A stretch of DNA of 64,000 bases from Doris montereyensis (Eukaryota > Mollusca > Gastropoda > Nudibranchia > Dorididae): positions 440,001 through 504,000 of the forward strand of contig JAXRKP010000092.1 in assembly GCA_037039925.1 (NCBI GenBank), in the 5' to 3' direction. Positions within the stretch are counted from its first letter, which is position 1; every line of letters starts with the position of its first letter. Under the pieces are notes generated by a model that was not told where the DNA came from, did not search any database, and was given only the letters and a program-made list of their open reading frames with translations. This document shows, in pieces, positions 36,901 to 62,135 of the stretch. Both the position numbers and the translations under genes were made by a program.

Positions 36901-39794
36901 TAATCATTTAGAAATTTTTAACAGTACTTCACAGTCAACAGTTATGCCACATTAAAGGGAGCCTTATCACTTTAAAAATTAATTAAGATACACATCAAGT
37001 AAAAAATAACTTCTTGTTTCTCCGAACAGGAATGGTTTATCGATACTAACGTTATGTAAGCGTGAACGATACTCCTTCCAACTTATAAAAACTTGCGGCT
37101 TAGATGAATGAAAATTTTATTCAAAGACGGAAAACAATGAAATATTCCTTAATTAAACGTCACGTCTGGTACAAAAATTCTTCAAAATGAAAGTGATCTT
37201 GGGTTCCTATAGAACTAAATGCAAAATTTGGTTAATCTTAGTGGTCTGGTAACAAAGAACAACCAACTCAAAATTATTTGTAGAGATCGATACCTGTTAT
37301 CACTTTCATACTATTATTACCTACAACAAAACAATTCCAATTTGTTACATACTTCCAAGGCAATAACAAATTCAAATGAAATGTAATGTTTGATCATAAG
37401 AATACAAAAATATGAGAAAGTCAGTTCACCTTGAAATACCAGACAGAGCATCAGTTATCAAGGTACACCAGTCACGAAATCCAATACTAACTGTGAGAGC
37501 GGTTGAAAAGAAGCAAACACACATGATGGAATTGACAATAAGATTCAGGAATGCATCCAACCAGGTGCTGAAACATAAAACAAGCATAATCCCCATCATT
37601 AGCAGTTCACAGCTGACATTGTAACAACTCAAAGGATTCATTATAATATATCAGATACAGTATTATTTATTATAATACTAAATTTCAGAGAAAGGTAACC
37701 AGTAGTAGAGTCCTGATTTTTCTAGACATATATATAATGGCAGTTTGCCACTGCTTTCCATGCCGCCATTACTTTGCTACCCATTTCGCTGCTGGGTCGA
37801 CAGGAGGGCCGGAAAACTTTGCCCAAACTGGGAATCAAACACAGGCTTCCTGGGTGGTAGTCAGACGCTCTACTTCTTCTTCTTTATTTAGAAACCTCTT
37901 AAGCAGAGGTCCTGTCTGGTCTACATTTAAAATATATATAATGACAGAGATGTATATTAAACATAAAGTGTAATAAAAGTAAGGTATATACTACAATAAG
38001 TAATATATAGTAATGCAGTGTATGGCTAAAAAGGGAATAAAGAATTTAATGCTGGATCTTCTTCAATGCAGATTTGAATGCTTCAATGGAATCAGCATTG
38101 ATGACCTCATGTGGCAAACAGCTCCAGAGTCAAACCGAAGAAGAAAATAACAAGCGCAGATGAGCATCGATTCTGGAATGCGGAATGACCACTTTTTTGT
38201 TGCGACCTCTGTTGGTTCTTTGGGGCCTTTTGATGCTGAACGATAGAGAAATTCTGACGAGGATGTTCATTATCTTGAAATTTTGAACATTGCTGTTGCC
38301 TTTATAGATGTTTCCTTCTCGATTGCAGAGGTTCAAATTCCAATTTCTCGGCAAGACCAGAGGCACTGATGTGATATAATGGGAAGTCGTGATGTATGTG
38401 TCAGGCTGATCTATATGATTTCAAGCGACTTGATGACGTGGTTTTGGTGAGGATCCAATACTGCAGTGGCATATTCCAGGAACAGTTTAACAAGGGTTCT
38501 GTAACAACGTACCTGTTGATATGGGACAACCTTTCATATTTCTCCAAACAAATCCTATGTGTGCTAGTTTTGTTCGCCTTGGCCATGATCTGAGAAATAT
38601 GTTTCATTTATTTCAAGGGACATGTTAGCTTAACTCCCCAAGGTATTTGGTCGAATTGACATGGGCTAGCTTTTATTCATATATTTGATGGGTGTTTTTC
38701 TTATTTGTGATAGAGACAAAACATGGCATCTAACTGTGTTAAAATTCATGAGCCATTTATTTTGCCATTTTTCAAGTTTATTGAGATCTTCGTTTAGTAT
38801 ATTTAATGCAGTTGGCTTATCTTGATATATATACATGTTCTTGTATAAAATAATGTTGTCAACAAACAGACTAATTTTAGACTTGATGTTATCCTCTCTG
38901 TCATTTATAAAGACAATAAATAATGTTTGTCTGAGAATCGATCCTTTGGGAACACCAGATGATACAACATGGCTAATTGTGGATTTTCCCCTCCAACCAC
39001 AACTTCCTGAGTTTGATTTTTAAAAAGAAGTTTTAATTTAGTCGAGTGCCTTTCCATGTTTGGTATGGAAAACACAGCCAGCTTGTTAGGCACTATTACA
39101 CAGCCTCATAATAATACTAAAATGAAACCAAAAAAGTGAAAAATTCTGGTAAACTTATGAAACTTAATTTTCCACAAGCCTATTCAAAACTTTTTATTTC
39201 TCTCAGTTTTCAGCTTACCAAAAGAAAGTGGGCCTAAAATTATATTGAATATACACTCGTAATACATGGCCTATTTCGTGGTGCTTGGGCAGCACATAAG
39301 GCCGACCCAACAAGGGCAAAAATGAGAAATATATACAAAATAAACAAACAGAATCTTGAGAATCAAAAAAGGATCAAACCAGTAAGATGCAGAGGTCACT
39401 TTAGGGTACACATCAAATTAAAATAACATTCAACCATCATCATTTTCCATTGTGACAAAGATATGAACATAGATACCTTTGAGTGACAGAATAAAACTTA
39501 CCTATAAATTCCCCTTGCTAAAAGCAGGCCTGTCCAGATTGAATAAAATAGGGATAAAACAATGGACAAAACGCCAAGAAAAATCGTGAAATTGCAAGCA
39601 CTATCAGTTCCCCACTTTGAAATAAACAGTTCACTTCTTTCCCGGATTATCCAGCTTCCAGACGCAGACAGAAGGCAATGGCCGTCAAAGGCAGCAACAT
39701 TCACTCCTGCTGGTACACATATCATAAACGACAAGATGAAAAGAACAACATATAGAGATAATTGAGCTAGAGCAAATATATTATCTATCCCCAT
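33765..39794 (-). CDS. TMEM179: TMEM179-family four-pass membrane protein, four exons
   Basis: Minus-strand exons 39794-39502, 37567-37430, 35178-35094 and 33923-33765 join in phase to 675 nt, giving 224 residues, close to human TMEM179. Four hydrophobic segments lie near residues 6-28, 69-95, 103-127 and 173-191. Family features include VPAG followed by GHCLL in the first loop, WGTDSACNFT before segment 2, WLDAFLNLIVNSI in segment 3, SIGFRDWC after it, the acidic loop CEDGQYVDLDLDDNIHSGN, and a basic tail with RQYRYHRQE. All donors and acceptors are GT/AG. The function of the family is unknown; vertebrate TMEM179 is mainly neural, so a role in neuron membranes is only a guess. There are no frame breaks, in contrast to its two neighbours. 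It is head to head with Rab1, 3.2 kb apart. Confidence 0.9.
33924..35093. other. TMEM179 intron 3
   Basis: AT-rich intron with a partial SINE at 34800-35030, opposite in strand to the gene. Confidence 0.6.
34800..35030 (+). mobile_element. tRNA-derived SINE, 5'-truncated
   Basis: From TGGGAAAGACACGTTCACGC through GTACAGGCACAAACTTGAGAG, GTGTCAGACTAACATCATG and CACCTGTTCCGCTTCATACT to CCTTGAAGGAATTTTA. The tRNA-like head is missing. Confidence 0.85.
35094..35178 (-). CDS. TMEM179: TMEM179 exon 3
   Basis: Acceptor CTTTACTTTAG, donor CTCAG/GTAATT. It is 85 nt and completes an Arg codon, then encodes CEDGQYVDLDLDDNIHSGNY and YTQWQISQ. It aligns with the [20 protein letters not shown] loop of human TMEM179. 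Confidence 0.9.
35179..37429. other. TMEM179 intron 2
   Basis: Mostly occupied by a pogo-like element (35365-36657); the remainder is AT-rich with nothing recognisable. Confidence 0.6.
35365..36657 (+). mobile_element. pogo/Tc1-mariner-like non-autonomous element, copy B
   Basis: Starts CAGTAGTGACTGCCTAACTAA and ends ...GGCGGTCACTACTG, with TA on both sides (35363-35364 and 36658-36659). It is collinear with copy C but carries about 285 extra bases at about 35475-35757. A short duplication of the GGGCATTTAGGCG-type terminal motif lies near its 3' end. A 74-residue minus-strand frame inside has no transposase motif. Confidence 0.85.
37430..37567 (-). CDS. TMEM179: TMEM179 exon 2
   Basis: Acceptor TATGTTTCAG, donor TTTCAAG/GTGAAC. 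It is 138 nt, phase 2 at both ends. It encodes TWLDAFLNLIVNSIMCVCFF and STALTVSIGFRDWC, transmembrane segment 3 and the conserved motif after it. Confidence 0.9.
37737..37875 (-). mobile_element. tRNA-derived SINE, second family
   Basis: On the minus strand: GTAGAGCGTCTGACTACCAC (A-box side), then GTGTTTGATTCCCAG (B box), then a body running through GTCGACCCAGCAGCGAAATG to AGTGGCAAACTGCCA. It differs from the SINE at 53.2 kb. Confidence 0.75.
38045..38960 (-). mobile_element. CR1/Jockey-like LINE fragment, RT to C-terminus
   Basis: The minus strand encodes GVPKGSILRQTLFIVFINDR, then EDNIKSKISLFVDNIILYKN. This matches the GVPQGSVLGPLLFLxYINDL...LFADDTxLY palm region, but FADD is FVDN, which removes a catalytic Asp. 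Downstream are HVNSTKYLGELS, a degraded RRNxK-like region, and the typical end LWSCLPHEVINADSIEAFKS (consensus WNSLPEEVVNAxSVxxFK). Stops and frameshifts show it is dead. Confidence 0.82.
39502..39794 (-). CDS. TMEM179: TMEM179 exon 1
   Basis: Starts at ATG (39794-39792) and ends TATAG/GTAAGT, phase 2. It encodes segment 1 (ALAQLSLYVVLFILSFMI), the GHCLL loop, an extracellular-type loop with NFT (a possible N-glycosylation site), and segment 2 (FTIFLGVLSIVLSLFYSIW). Confidence 0.9.
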
Positions 39795-40167
39795 CGTGAC
39801 GATTATGGCTGTGATACCGGGATGTACGCATCAAATGATAACAAGTTCAAGTAGCCTCTAGATTCTAGATCTAGATCTAGATTCTAGATCAACTATAAAA
39901 ACAAGTCGTGAATTTCAATTTTTTCAGTGCACTGCTGATGGAATATTTTGTTTATTTTAACTATTTATCCAACACTTATGTGACAGTAGATTGAGGAAAG
40001 ACATATATCATAACACGCAACAATGCTGAGTCTGACTCATGCAACCACTTGGATTTTACGATAACAAGAAAAAATCTAATATTTCCTACACATACTGTGG
40101 ATTTCCGGTTTTATTTAAGTTTTTTTTTTTAATTTCGCACATGAAGAGCTATTCCATCTATTGTTAT

Positions 40168-40241
<74 letters not shown>

Positions 40242-40351
40242 CTTTTTCTTTCCTTTTCTACTTCTCGTCTCATATTTTTGTGTTACCCGTTATACAGGTC
40301 GGGTAATTGTACTCTGAACGATAAATAGCGAGAAAACGATTGAACATACAG
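39795..40351. other. TMEM179 5' flank
   Basis: Probable promoter side of TMEM179. It contains CTAGATCTAGATCTAG-type repeats at about 39860-39892 and a (GA)n tract. No clear TATA or initiator was found. Confidence 0.45.
40166..40237. repeat. (GA)n microsatellite
   Basis: About 72 bp of GA repeats with one GAAAG interruption near the start. Confidence 0.97.
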
Positions 40352-40956
40352 CCATGTAGTTTTTTGCAAACGATTAGAAACTCATTAGAACTTTGTTTGA
40401 TATATGTTACTTATTGATGTATGATCAATTATTATATGGTCGTTGAGTTACCCGGAAGAGAAAAAAGGTACTTTAATGGAAATACATAAATTGCGTCTAA
40501 ATGAAATCTGGTGCTTATGGATTTGCGTTTTAACAAGAGACTTTCTTAACTTTTGTCGGTAGTTAAACTTCATTCTCTTGAAACCAACATTGTTACATCT
40601 CCACGCGAGAGCCACGATTTCTCTGCAACAACTATTACGTTGCCTTCTATGGAGCTCCAGCCAATTGTTTCTTAGCATCTCCTGTGTCACGGATGCAATT
40701 GCCCTTCTGATTTTGCTTTTAGGCTCATCCAGGTCCGAGACATGAGTTGCGAAAACCATGCTTTTGATTTGGAAGAAGAAATCTACGGGAGTGATGTCTG
40801 ACAATCTAGCTGACCTCGGTCAAAACTGTAAGGTCTACATTTTACGTCATAACATGCCGAACAGTTGTTCTTTTTTTTCTTTTTCTTTTTTTACTGTACT
40901 TGGTATCAAACAAAACTTTCATAATTTTCTAATCGTTTGCAGAAATATTACATGAC
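40352..40956 (-). mobile_element. Tc1/mariner-type transposon relic with transposase fragment
   Basis: Inverted repeats TGCAAACGATTAGAAAC (about 40366-40382) and the reverse complement of TTTTCTAATCGTTTGCA (about 40924-40941) extend imperfectly outward through CATGTA. Between them the minus strand encodes LSDITPVDFFFQIKSMVFAT, then LDEPKSKIRRAIASVTQEML and RNNWLEL. This matches the C-terminal DDE domain of Tc/mariner transposases (consensus SPDLTPxDFFLWGYxKxxVY...LDELKxRIxxAIxxVTxxML). Upstream catalytic parts are missing. Confidence 0.75.
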
Positions 40957-41760
40957 TCTTTGTACAGCCGTTTTGCCACGAATTCAATTCTTTATTATTC
41001 AGTGTAAAAAAACCCAAACAAACCACCCTGTATTTAAATGCCTAAATATAGGCTACACGAAGTCAACTCATTTTGATATAGTCTTTGTTGGTCATCTAAA
41101 GCCTAAATGTGTTTTCTCATTCATATGCATTCAAGTAAACGCATACGCAGAGATAAAAAACAGAGACACGGTACAGTAAAGAGTGAGAGTCAATAAGATA
41201 GATTAACGGGGAGACAAACTAAAGGGCAGTTTGGCGGACATACACATACTGGGACAGGCAAAATACATCCACAAGTAATATTTATTCAATGCCAGCTGAC
41301 TTGATCTAACACAACCTTGTATTATTCATTGAATACTGTGTTGGATACAAATATAAGCTGATGAATTATTTAAATGACATGTCAATAACATAAAAGCCTA
41401 TGTGTTACCATGTTTAGTTTTGCTCCGCTTGAATGTGAATACAAATGAAGAGGTCAAGCCAGCAAAAGTTTCGTTTAGGTCTACATTCCCCTTTCAGCAA
41501 AGTTAATTTCCAAAGTTTCTTTTCCGTGAATGTCTATTCTTTCAATTGTATTTGATAGTCTAAAGCTTCTATAATATAATATAACTAGTCAATCACGCGC
41601 ACCTTAATTATTGACTGTACATTGTACAAATTCAACTGCAATAATACACCAGAGATGGTTTGCAGATCAGTGGAACAAGAAGAAGAAGGATGTAAGACTG
41701 ACTCTTTTGAAAAGTATGAGACTTGTCAATATGAAGCTTTTCGTATCCGAATTATATATC

Positions 41761-41765
<5 letters not shown>
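40957..41765. other. Unannotated spacer
   Basis: AT-rich DNA between TMEM179 and Rab1; no feature recognised. Confidence 0.4.

Positions 41766-41839
<74 letters not shown>
41766..41839. repeat. (TA)n microsatellite
   Basis: About 74 bp of pure TA, self-complementary and so able to form a cruciform. Confidence 0.97.
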
Positions 41840-41842
<3 letters not shown>

Positions 41843-41949
41843 GTAAAACTGTCATTAATTTAGATATTGTTCATTCACTCCATCAACTTCAGCATTTTGA
41901 TGTCACTGCAAAAAGAGAGGGAAAGAATGTGAGACAGAGGTGGGGAGTG

Positions 41950-42082
<133 letters not shown>

Positions 42083-42104
42083 AACCAACTATACAAATGT
42101 ATTA

Positions 42105-42314
42105 CAGTGATTCTCAACCATGGCTTTGGGGTGTTGAGGGGGGGGGGAATTCAAGGTTTCAAAAAAGGAGGGGGCGGGGTTACGACCACCGATTAACATA
42201 ATCTATTATTTTGAGGCAGACAAATTTGTAAGGGGGGAATGACATTCTGACATAATATTGTCAAAGGGTGCGGGGGGGGGGGGGGGAGACAACAAAACAG
42301 GTTGAGAACTACTG
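42105..42314. mobile_element. hAT MITE, 210 bp
   Basis: Ends CAGTGATTCTCAACC and GGTTGAGAACTACTG form 15-bp terminal inverted repeats of the hAT (Charlie-type) pattern. The 8-bp flanks ATGTATTA and AACTATTA agree at six positions. The interior is G-rich with two long G runs and no coding. Confidence 0.85.
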
Positions 42315-42742
42315 AACTATTACATTGATCATACTTATTGTACATATCATAATGTATGTCATTTAGATAATCTTTGAGTCAGATGGTCTTCTTTTCTCCT
42401 TTGTTTTTATCCCTTTACGTGAAAGAAAAATTATGTTGAAGTAGTGGGAGGAGCATGGATACACAATGCTATTCAAATCACTAACGAGGGTTGTTTTGGG
42501 ATTTACTTTGTGTTACCCCCCTATTGTTCGTGGTTATGTGTTTGGGGTTACACATTAACGCAAACACATTTTTCAGGGACCAGTCGAAAGGGATGTTTTG
42601 AAAGGAAAAGCGGCATATCAATTATACATTATTATGGATTTTCTATCTCCTTATTCAGTTACTATATTTGTCCAAATATCAACAAACGAAGTAAAATAAA
42701 TCTAATAAGAGGCGCATAATTTTCTATTTTCTATTTCGTTGT

Positions 42743-42842
42743 CCGGAAGTCTTATGATGCCACGTTTTTAAGATGACGTCATCAACCAATGGATCTATCC
42801 CTCTAGTGAATATTGGTAAATCGGAAGGAGGAAGCCATCTTG
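42743..42842 (+). promoter_or_regulatory. Candidate Rab1 promoter: ETS, CRE, CCAAT and YY1 motifs
   Basis: Within 100 bp lie CCGGAAGT (42743-42750, ETS), TGACGTCA (42774-42781, perfect CRE), CCAAT (42786-42790) and GCCATCTTG (42834-42842, YY1, often at the start site of TATA-less housekeeping genes). They sit 110-210 bp upstream of the Rab1 ATG. The transcription start is probably near the YY1 motif. Confidence 0.6.
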
Positions 42843-42952
42843 TTCTGCAGGCGTAGTAACTTCACGTCTGATCACTGTAAATACCTCGAAGCTCGCAGCC
42901 TGCTTCCAGTTTCATCCATTTGCTGTGACCTGTGATTGTGTCCTGATAAATA

Positions 42953-56556
<13,604 letters not shown>

Positions 56557-59534
56557 AATTGGACTTTCTTTATTTACCCACCCCCTCCCCCTTTCTTTCT
56601 TTTTCTTTTTTTTAAATTAACCCCCCCCCCCCCCCCCCCAACTGTTGGTGAAATGAATGAATTTTAATTTTTTTTTAACGAATGTTAGAAAATGCAGGGT
56701 ATGTCCTCTTTCAGCTTGTGACAGTTTTGCTCTCCTCCGCCTTGTCTTTTGTCATTATTCATGTACCAGGTGCACTATCATCCCAGCTTTAATGAAAAAG
56801 TACACCTATATACTGAGCAGGTGTCTTCCTGCATATCTTTTATCTAAGCGTTCTGTGTAGGCATAATGAAGCTCTTTGGTTTTTCTTTTGTTCTGTCATT
56901 CCTCTTTTATCTTCCTTTTCAAAATTTAAAAAAAAAGGTAAATTAGCTTTCCTTTACTTTAAAATACATTCTCCATGGATGCAACAGTTGGAGGAGTAAG
57001 GTACATAGATATAGATTTTATGTATTTATTGGATTGAGTCCATCATTGCTCTTGGATGCTTCCAGCAAGTTTGCAATAAATTGAAACCTAAATGCTCAAA
57101 ACTTTGTTTTTTTTCTCTAATTTGTATTTTCCCTTCCTTGTTTCTTTCAATGTATGCTGTTTTCTTTGTATGACTGAAAGAGGACATGCACTAGAAGCCT
57201 GCGAGTCAAAAGTGAGAAGAATGCTTAGTATATTTATGCGTGACAGTCTGCCTTATTCACCTTGTGTGAGAGAGATTGGGATTTTTATCAGTCTTGGTTG
57301 TCATCCCATCATTCATCATCCAAGAGGAGTTTTGTGTTTGATTTATTGAGGACGTAATGAGCCTAGAATATGTGTACTTGCTATCCAAGACGGCATATAG
57401 GAAGGAGGTCTACTGCTGTCTTGAGTCCACATCCCCTTCCCGCTCTTTTATGATTTTTCTTTAATTCCTCCTTGAAGTATGTAAGGGTCTCATGATTAGG
57501 TAAGAAAAATTAGTTTACTCTGAAAAAAAAATGGATGCCTTTATTTGAAGACAAAGGAGATATTTGGGCAAAATGAATGTACTATTGACAAAAAATGTTT
57601 TATAGGTGCTGTTTATGACTGGTTTTGATATGAATTGATACTGTTTATCTGAATCAGTGGTCAATTTTTCTCTCCTGAAAAACCTTTTTTCTCTTCTTTA
57701 TAAATTCCTTATACTTTAAGCTAGTTAGAATGTACTTGTCAGCTTGCTGATAAAAATTCACGCCAATCTGTTAACTTTTAATTTCTGTTTTTTCTGTGAT
57801 ATTCCTGAATGAGTATTCCCCCTATTTCATTTTGATTGGTGGAATTACAGTTCCTTGAATTTTTTTTTTATATACTCATTTACTGATAAAGTATCAACAT
57901 TGGAGGGCAGGGATTAAATTGTAAGAGACTTAAAATTTCCTTTTTGTTATGGATTATATATTTTGGTTTATTTTCCAGTGAAAGGAGTGAATGTGCAAAC
58001 TTAACAATTACGTTTCTTTCTAGTTTTCATGCATACTCTCTAAATTATGATTTTCCCATATATATATAATTTTTATTTTTTCCCTCTCATTCATGTGAAA
58101 TGTTTGGATTGTGAAAGTATTTATTGCCCATGCAATATGGTTTATAAAATAACATTGTTGATTCAAATGCTATCACTTGTGAGGCTATGAAATGATTGTC
58201 CCGTGATCCTTCTTGTATGATTGCTAGGGCATCTGAGTATGGGGGATGGATGAAAATGTTTGGCGCGGGAGATTGTGAACTACAGGATATTGTTGCACAT
58301 TTTGAGGCTGATTTCGCATATATATTTTCTTGTAAGATTATTATCTCTTTGTCTGACAGAGAGAAGGGGTAGTTCTTTGTACTGTCACTTAGGCTACTAC
58401 GATAATCATAATCATTATAATATTTAATCATGTCGTGATTTTTGGTAACTTACTTTTGGGCTGTATTGAAGGGGTACATGAAATTTCCTTTTTTGTAACT
58501 TTCTTTTCCCTTACTTTGTAAGTCAATCCATCTCATCAGTTTGTTGTTATAGAGATAGAGGAGGAGATTATTCACGACATTCCGATGTTTCAGCACGAAT
58601 TGATTATGTATCCTAAAGTCTGTGTCTTATCTGTAACCCTCATTTGTCCTGGAAAGGGGAGAAAACTTAGATCATATTCTGTATCTCATTTCAGCTAATC
58701 ATTGAAATTGTGTTTTGTCTTTCATGATTTAGTGTTGTTTGACATGCCGTTTTGAAGAACCTATCTATTCTTTCTATGATGTCCTACTATATTCGATTAA
58801 ATAACCTACTGGTAGAGTTGACAATGAGGACTCTGTATTTGAGCCACTATGAATGAAAAAATCCCTTTAGGTTTTAGAAGGTTGCGATTTGGAACCAGTG
58901 AGAAAGCTTCCTTTCTTCTTTTTTTCTACATCTTTGTTTTTACATATATTTTTTCTTTAAATTCTTCCACTGTCTTCTCACACCTGATGCAGTACACAGC
59001 CATGGATTGTGCATCAATTTAGTCACTTCATCTAGTTGTTGCTTTGTTTGTTGATATTTAAAAACATTTTTTTCCATTTACTGAACTAAAGCTTTTGTAA
59101 CCACTCATTTTAATGTCATTCTATAGAAGAGCATATTACAACAAATACAGAGAGGTTTCATTTCTTCAGTCCCTACAGTGGGGGCAACCGATAGCCCATT
59201 TGTCATTTATTTATTTTTTGTTATCCCCATCATAGTCATACATGGTGCAGGTGAAGATATGGGCAATGATTTCCGTGTTCATGAACAAGTACAGATAAGG
59301 TGACAAACTTTGCTTCCATGGTTACATTTTGTGCATGATGGTTTTGTGTTCAGTGGCTCTGAATTTGGGTTGCTAGTTTCATTATTGAAAAAAATAACAA
59401 CAAACAAACGATGTATTATTGTCCATGCCTCTCCAGAGCAACAGACATTGCTGCACTGTAACAATATCATTAATAAATAAAATGTCTGTACATACAAATT
59501 GACAAGTCATTCAGATTTGTTTCCTTGTTGGTGT
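56557..59534 (+). other. Probable Rab1 3' UTR
   Basis: T-rich DNA after the stop with a C run at about 56623-56640. AATAAA occurs at 57075-57080, a likely polyadenylation signal about 520 bp after the stop. A second AATAAATAAAATG near 59472 could mark a longer form. No other gene recognised. Confidence 0.5.
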
Positions 59535-59945
59535 GTGTTGTATGGGCGGGTGAGGGACTCTTCTGGTAGCTCAAACTTCTATCCTTTACCTTATCTTTCA
59601 TCTTGTTATTTTCACTTCAAATTCACCTTGAGATCACTGTGTGTGGTGACATGGTAAGTTTCAAAGAAACAAATAAGCATATATATGTTGATATTAGTTT
59701 AGTGATGTGTTTGATTTTAACAGTGCTTGTAATGTGAGGTCTTGTTTCATGTTCAGTATATTTTGATCAAACGTATAGTGGTGGGCGGTTGGGGGATGCT
59801 ACTCGACTGTTACTGGGAGGTCCTTTTACTTTTCTTTACTTTTAACTCTGACCTGTTTTTCATCTTGTTTCCTCTTTATTCACACTTAGACTTAGATAAC
59901 CGCATATGGTCAACAATGTAAATTTCAGTGAAACAAAACTGTTTT
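59535..59945 (+). repeat. 140-bp repeat family, two or three copies
   Basis: Copies at about 59535-59678 and 59778-59940 share a GGGCGGTTGGG-type start, CTTATCTTTCATCTTG, TTTATTCAC, GAGATCACTG and a GTAAATTTCA(A)GAAACAAA end. A partial copy follows at about 59945-60030. Others lie at 54465-54596 and 62281-62585. The family is unknown to me; the size suggests a SINE or LINE tail. Confidence 0.75.
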
Positions 59946-60094
59946 CACACTTCTTTCTTCTTGCTAATGCTATTTTATTTGTTGTTTCTTTACCCTGAGA
60001 TCACTGCATATGATGTATATGGTAAATGCGATGTCATGTGTTGGTTTAGTTTGTTGTTTTGTTCTTCTTTTTTTCTCATTAAAAAAAGGAGAAA

Positions 60095-61285
60095 ATTGTC
60101 CTCTCTCAGATTACAATTAGACAAATAATAGAAAAAATCCTTGAGAGAAACATTGACTTGCACCTGTGTTTAATGGACTTAGAAAAGGCATTTGACACTG
60201 AGGAGGGACGAACTATGGCATTCCTTAAAAGAACACAATGTAGAGCAAAATTTAATAGAAGCCATTAAAAGTTTTTACAATAAACCAACATGTGCAGTGA
60301 GAGTAGCTGGATACATATCTGCAGAATTTGATTTAGATATAGGAGTAAGACGATTGTATGCTAAGTCCTCTTTTGTTTATCACATTTATGGATTCAGTCC
60401 CAAAGGCATCCTCAAAAAAGAAGAAAATGAATGTAGGTATGTGGAAGCTCAAACCAGTAATTGTATCAATGCTTTCATTTGCCGATGATTTAGTTCTGTT
60501 TGGGAAATCAGAAAGTGGCCTTCACTCAGTCAAATATCAACATTATGAACAATGAACTAAATAAAAGAGGAATGAGAGTAAATGAAAAGAAAACCAAAAC
60601 AATGCTAGTAATAAGTAAGTAAGGAAGCTAAAGCACAAAATCTTAAATTAGGCAGGGAGAATTTAGAAGAAGTTCAAAGCTAGAATTACCTGAGTAATGA
60701 TTAACTCAGAGGAAAACCAAGAGAAGAAATCAGCCAGAAAATCAAAAAGGTAAGTGCAATATATAAACATTTAGGAAAGGCATTTGTAGGTAAACAAGAA
60801 TTGTCAACAAAACCAAAATGGCAGTATACAATACGGTTTATTGTCCTATTTTCCTCTATGGCAGCAAAACCTGAACCTTAAAGAGTAGAGAATACAATAC
60901 AGTAGAGTACAGGCAGCTGAAATGAAATATCTAAGAAGAGTCTAGCAGGGAAAACTAACAATCAGAAACAATAAGAGATCAAACCAAAGCAGATGGCATA
61001 AAAACTAAGAAACAAATCAATTGACATGGTTTGGGCATGTAAACAGAATGGATGAGAATAGAATAGCTAAATCAGTATACAGTGATAAAGCCCAAGGTCA
61101 AAGACCAAAAGGCAGACCTTGGAGAAAGTGGGAAGAAGATAATAAAATAAAAGAGGCATTGAAACAAAGAAATTTAACATTTTTGGAAGGAAACAGAAAA
61201 TGCCAGGACAGGGCATCCTGGAGAAAGATCATCTCGGGCGTCTGAATCCATACACCGAAAGGTAGAATGGGAACTGATAAAGAAA
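60095..61285 (+). mobile_element. Degraded LINE, reverse transcriptase and C-terminus
   Basis: Plus-strand motifs in order: QIIEKILERNIDLHLCLMDL then EKAFD (about 60113-60196), LWHSLKEHNVEQNLIEAIKS FYNKP, CAVRVAG, MLSPLLFITFMDSVP (about 60358), SFADDLVLFGKSESGL (about 60475, intact catalytic FADD), and a C-terminal TWFGHVNRMDENRIAKSVYS, GQRPKGRPWRKWEED (about 61020-61140). Stops and frameshifts interrupt it. The 3' end matches 63235-63770. Confidence 0.88.
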
Positions 61286-61289
61286 GCTT

Positions 61290-62135
61290 TCTTGAAGTCT
61301 TTGTCCAAATCTTCCCGTTGTTACTGTTTTGCTTTCCTAACTTCCTCTTTTGGCGATAGTACTTTTATTCACATAATCTATGCTATCTTCTGGTCTCTTT
61401 CTTTGTAAGTATTTCTTCGAGGCATCCTTCTTTTCTTTGATCTTAGTCTTGACATTATCATTCCACCATGCTGTTCTTTTCCTATATTCTTTAATTTGTT
61501 TCCTACCACAGACCTCTTCAGTACAACCGAGGAGTGTTTCTTTGTACATCTGCCACTGTCACTTTTCTTCTAGTGTGTTATCATTCAGATCCATCTGCAT
61601 TTCACTGATAAATCTTTTATCCTAGATTGGTATATCTGTTTTACTATTGGTTTATTTAGTTCGTCTCTGTTTTTAGTTTAGTAGCTTTCTTCTCTTTCCT
61701 TTTCTGTTTGTTTTCTTCAGTCAGTAATCTCATTTTGGCAATCACTAAGTGATGATCACTAAATATTTCTACTCCTCTGTTTTTTTCTTGCATCCAATGT
61801 ACTGCTAACAATTATGTAGTCTATCATTGATTTTTCACACCTGTCTTCATTTACTCTTGTATATTTGTGGATATCTTTATAAGGAAAAAAAGGTGTTGGC
61901 TATTTCCGTGTTATTCTTTAGGCAAAAATCTATTAGTCTCTCTCCATTTAGAGAAGTTTTTGTCTCTCCTTCTTTACCTATTACTCCTCATGACGTTTCT
62001 ATATTGTTGCCTACTCTAGCGTTTAAATCTCCTAAAACGATTAGTTCCTGTTTGTGTTTAAGATTCTTTGCAGCTATTTGTAAATCGTTTTCGAAGATAT
62101 GTTTTTCTTATTTTGTGGCGTCTTAGTGTGGTCCA
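61290..62135 (-). mobile_element. Degraded LINE, endonuclease to pre-RT region
   Basis: Minus-strand motifs in order: VLRIAYGPH, ELIVLGDLNARVGNNIETS (about 62045-61990, the GDxNA endonuclease motif), LNGERLIDFCLKNNTEIANT then FF (about 61960-61890), EKSMIDYIIVSS, and KRTAWWNDNVKTKIKEKKDA SKKYL (about 61490-61400). This is the 5' half of a LINE ORF2 of the same general type as the plus-strand fragment it meets tail to tail. Confidence 0.85.

Larger units (their letters stand above)
37568..39501. other. TMEM179 intron 1
   Basis: Contains a tRNA-derived SINE (37737-37875) and a CR1/Jockey-like LINE fragment (38045-38960), both in the gene's own orientation. Confidence 0.7.
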
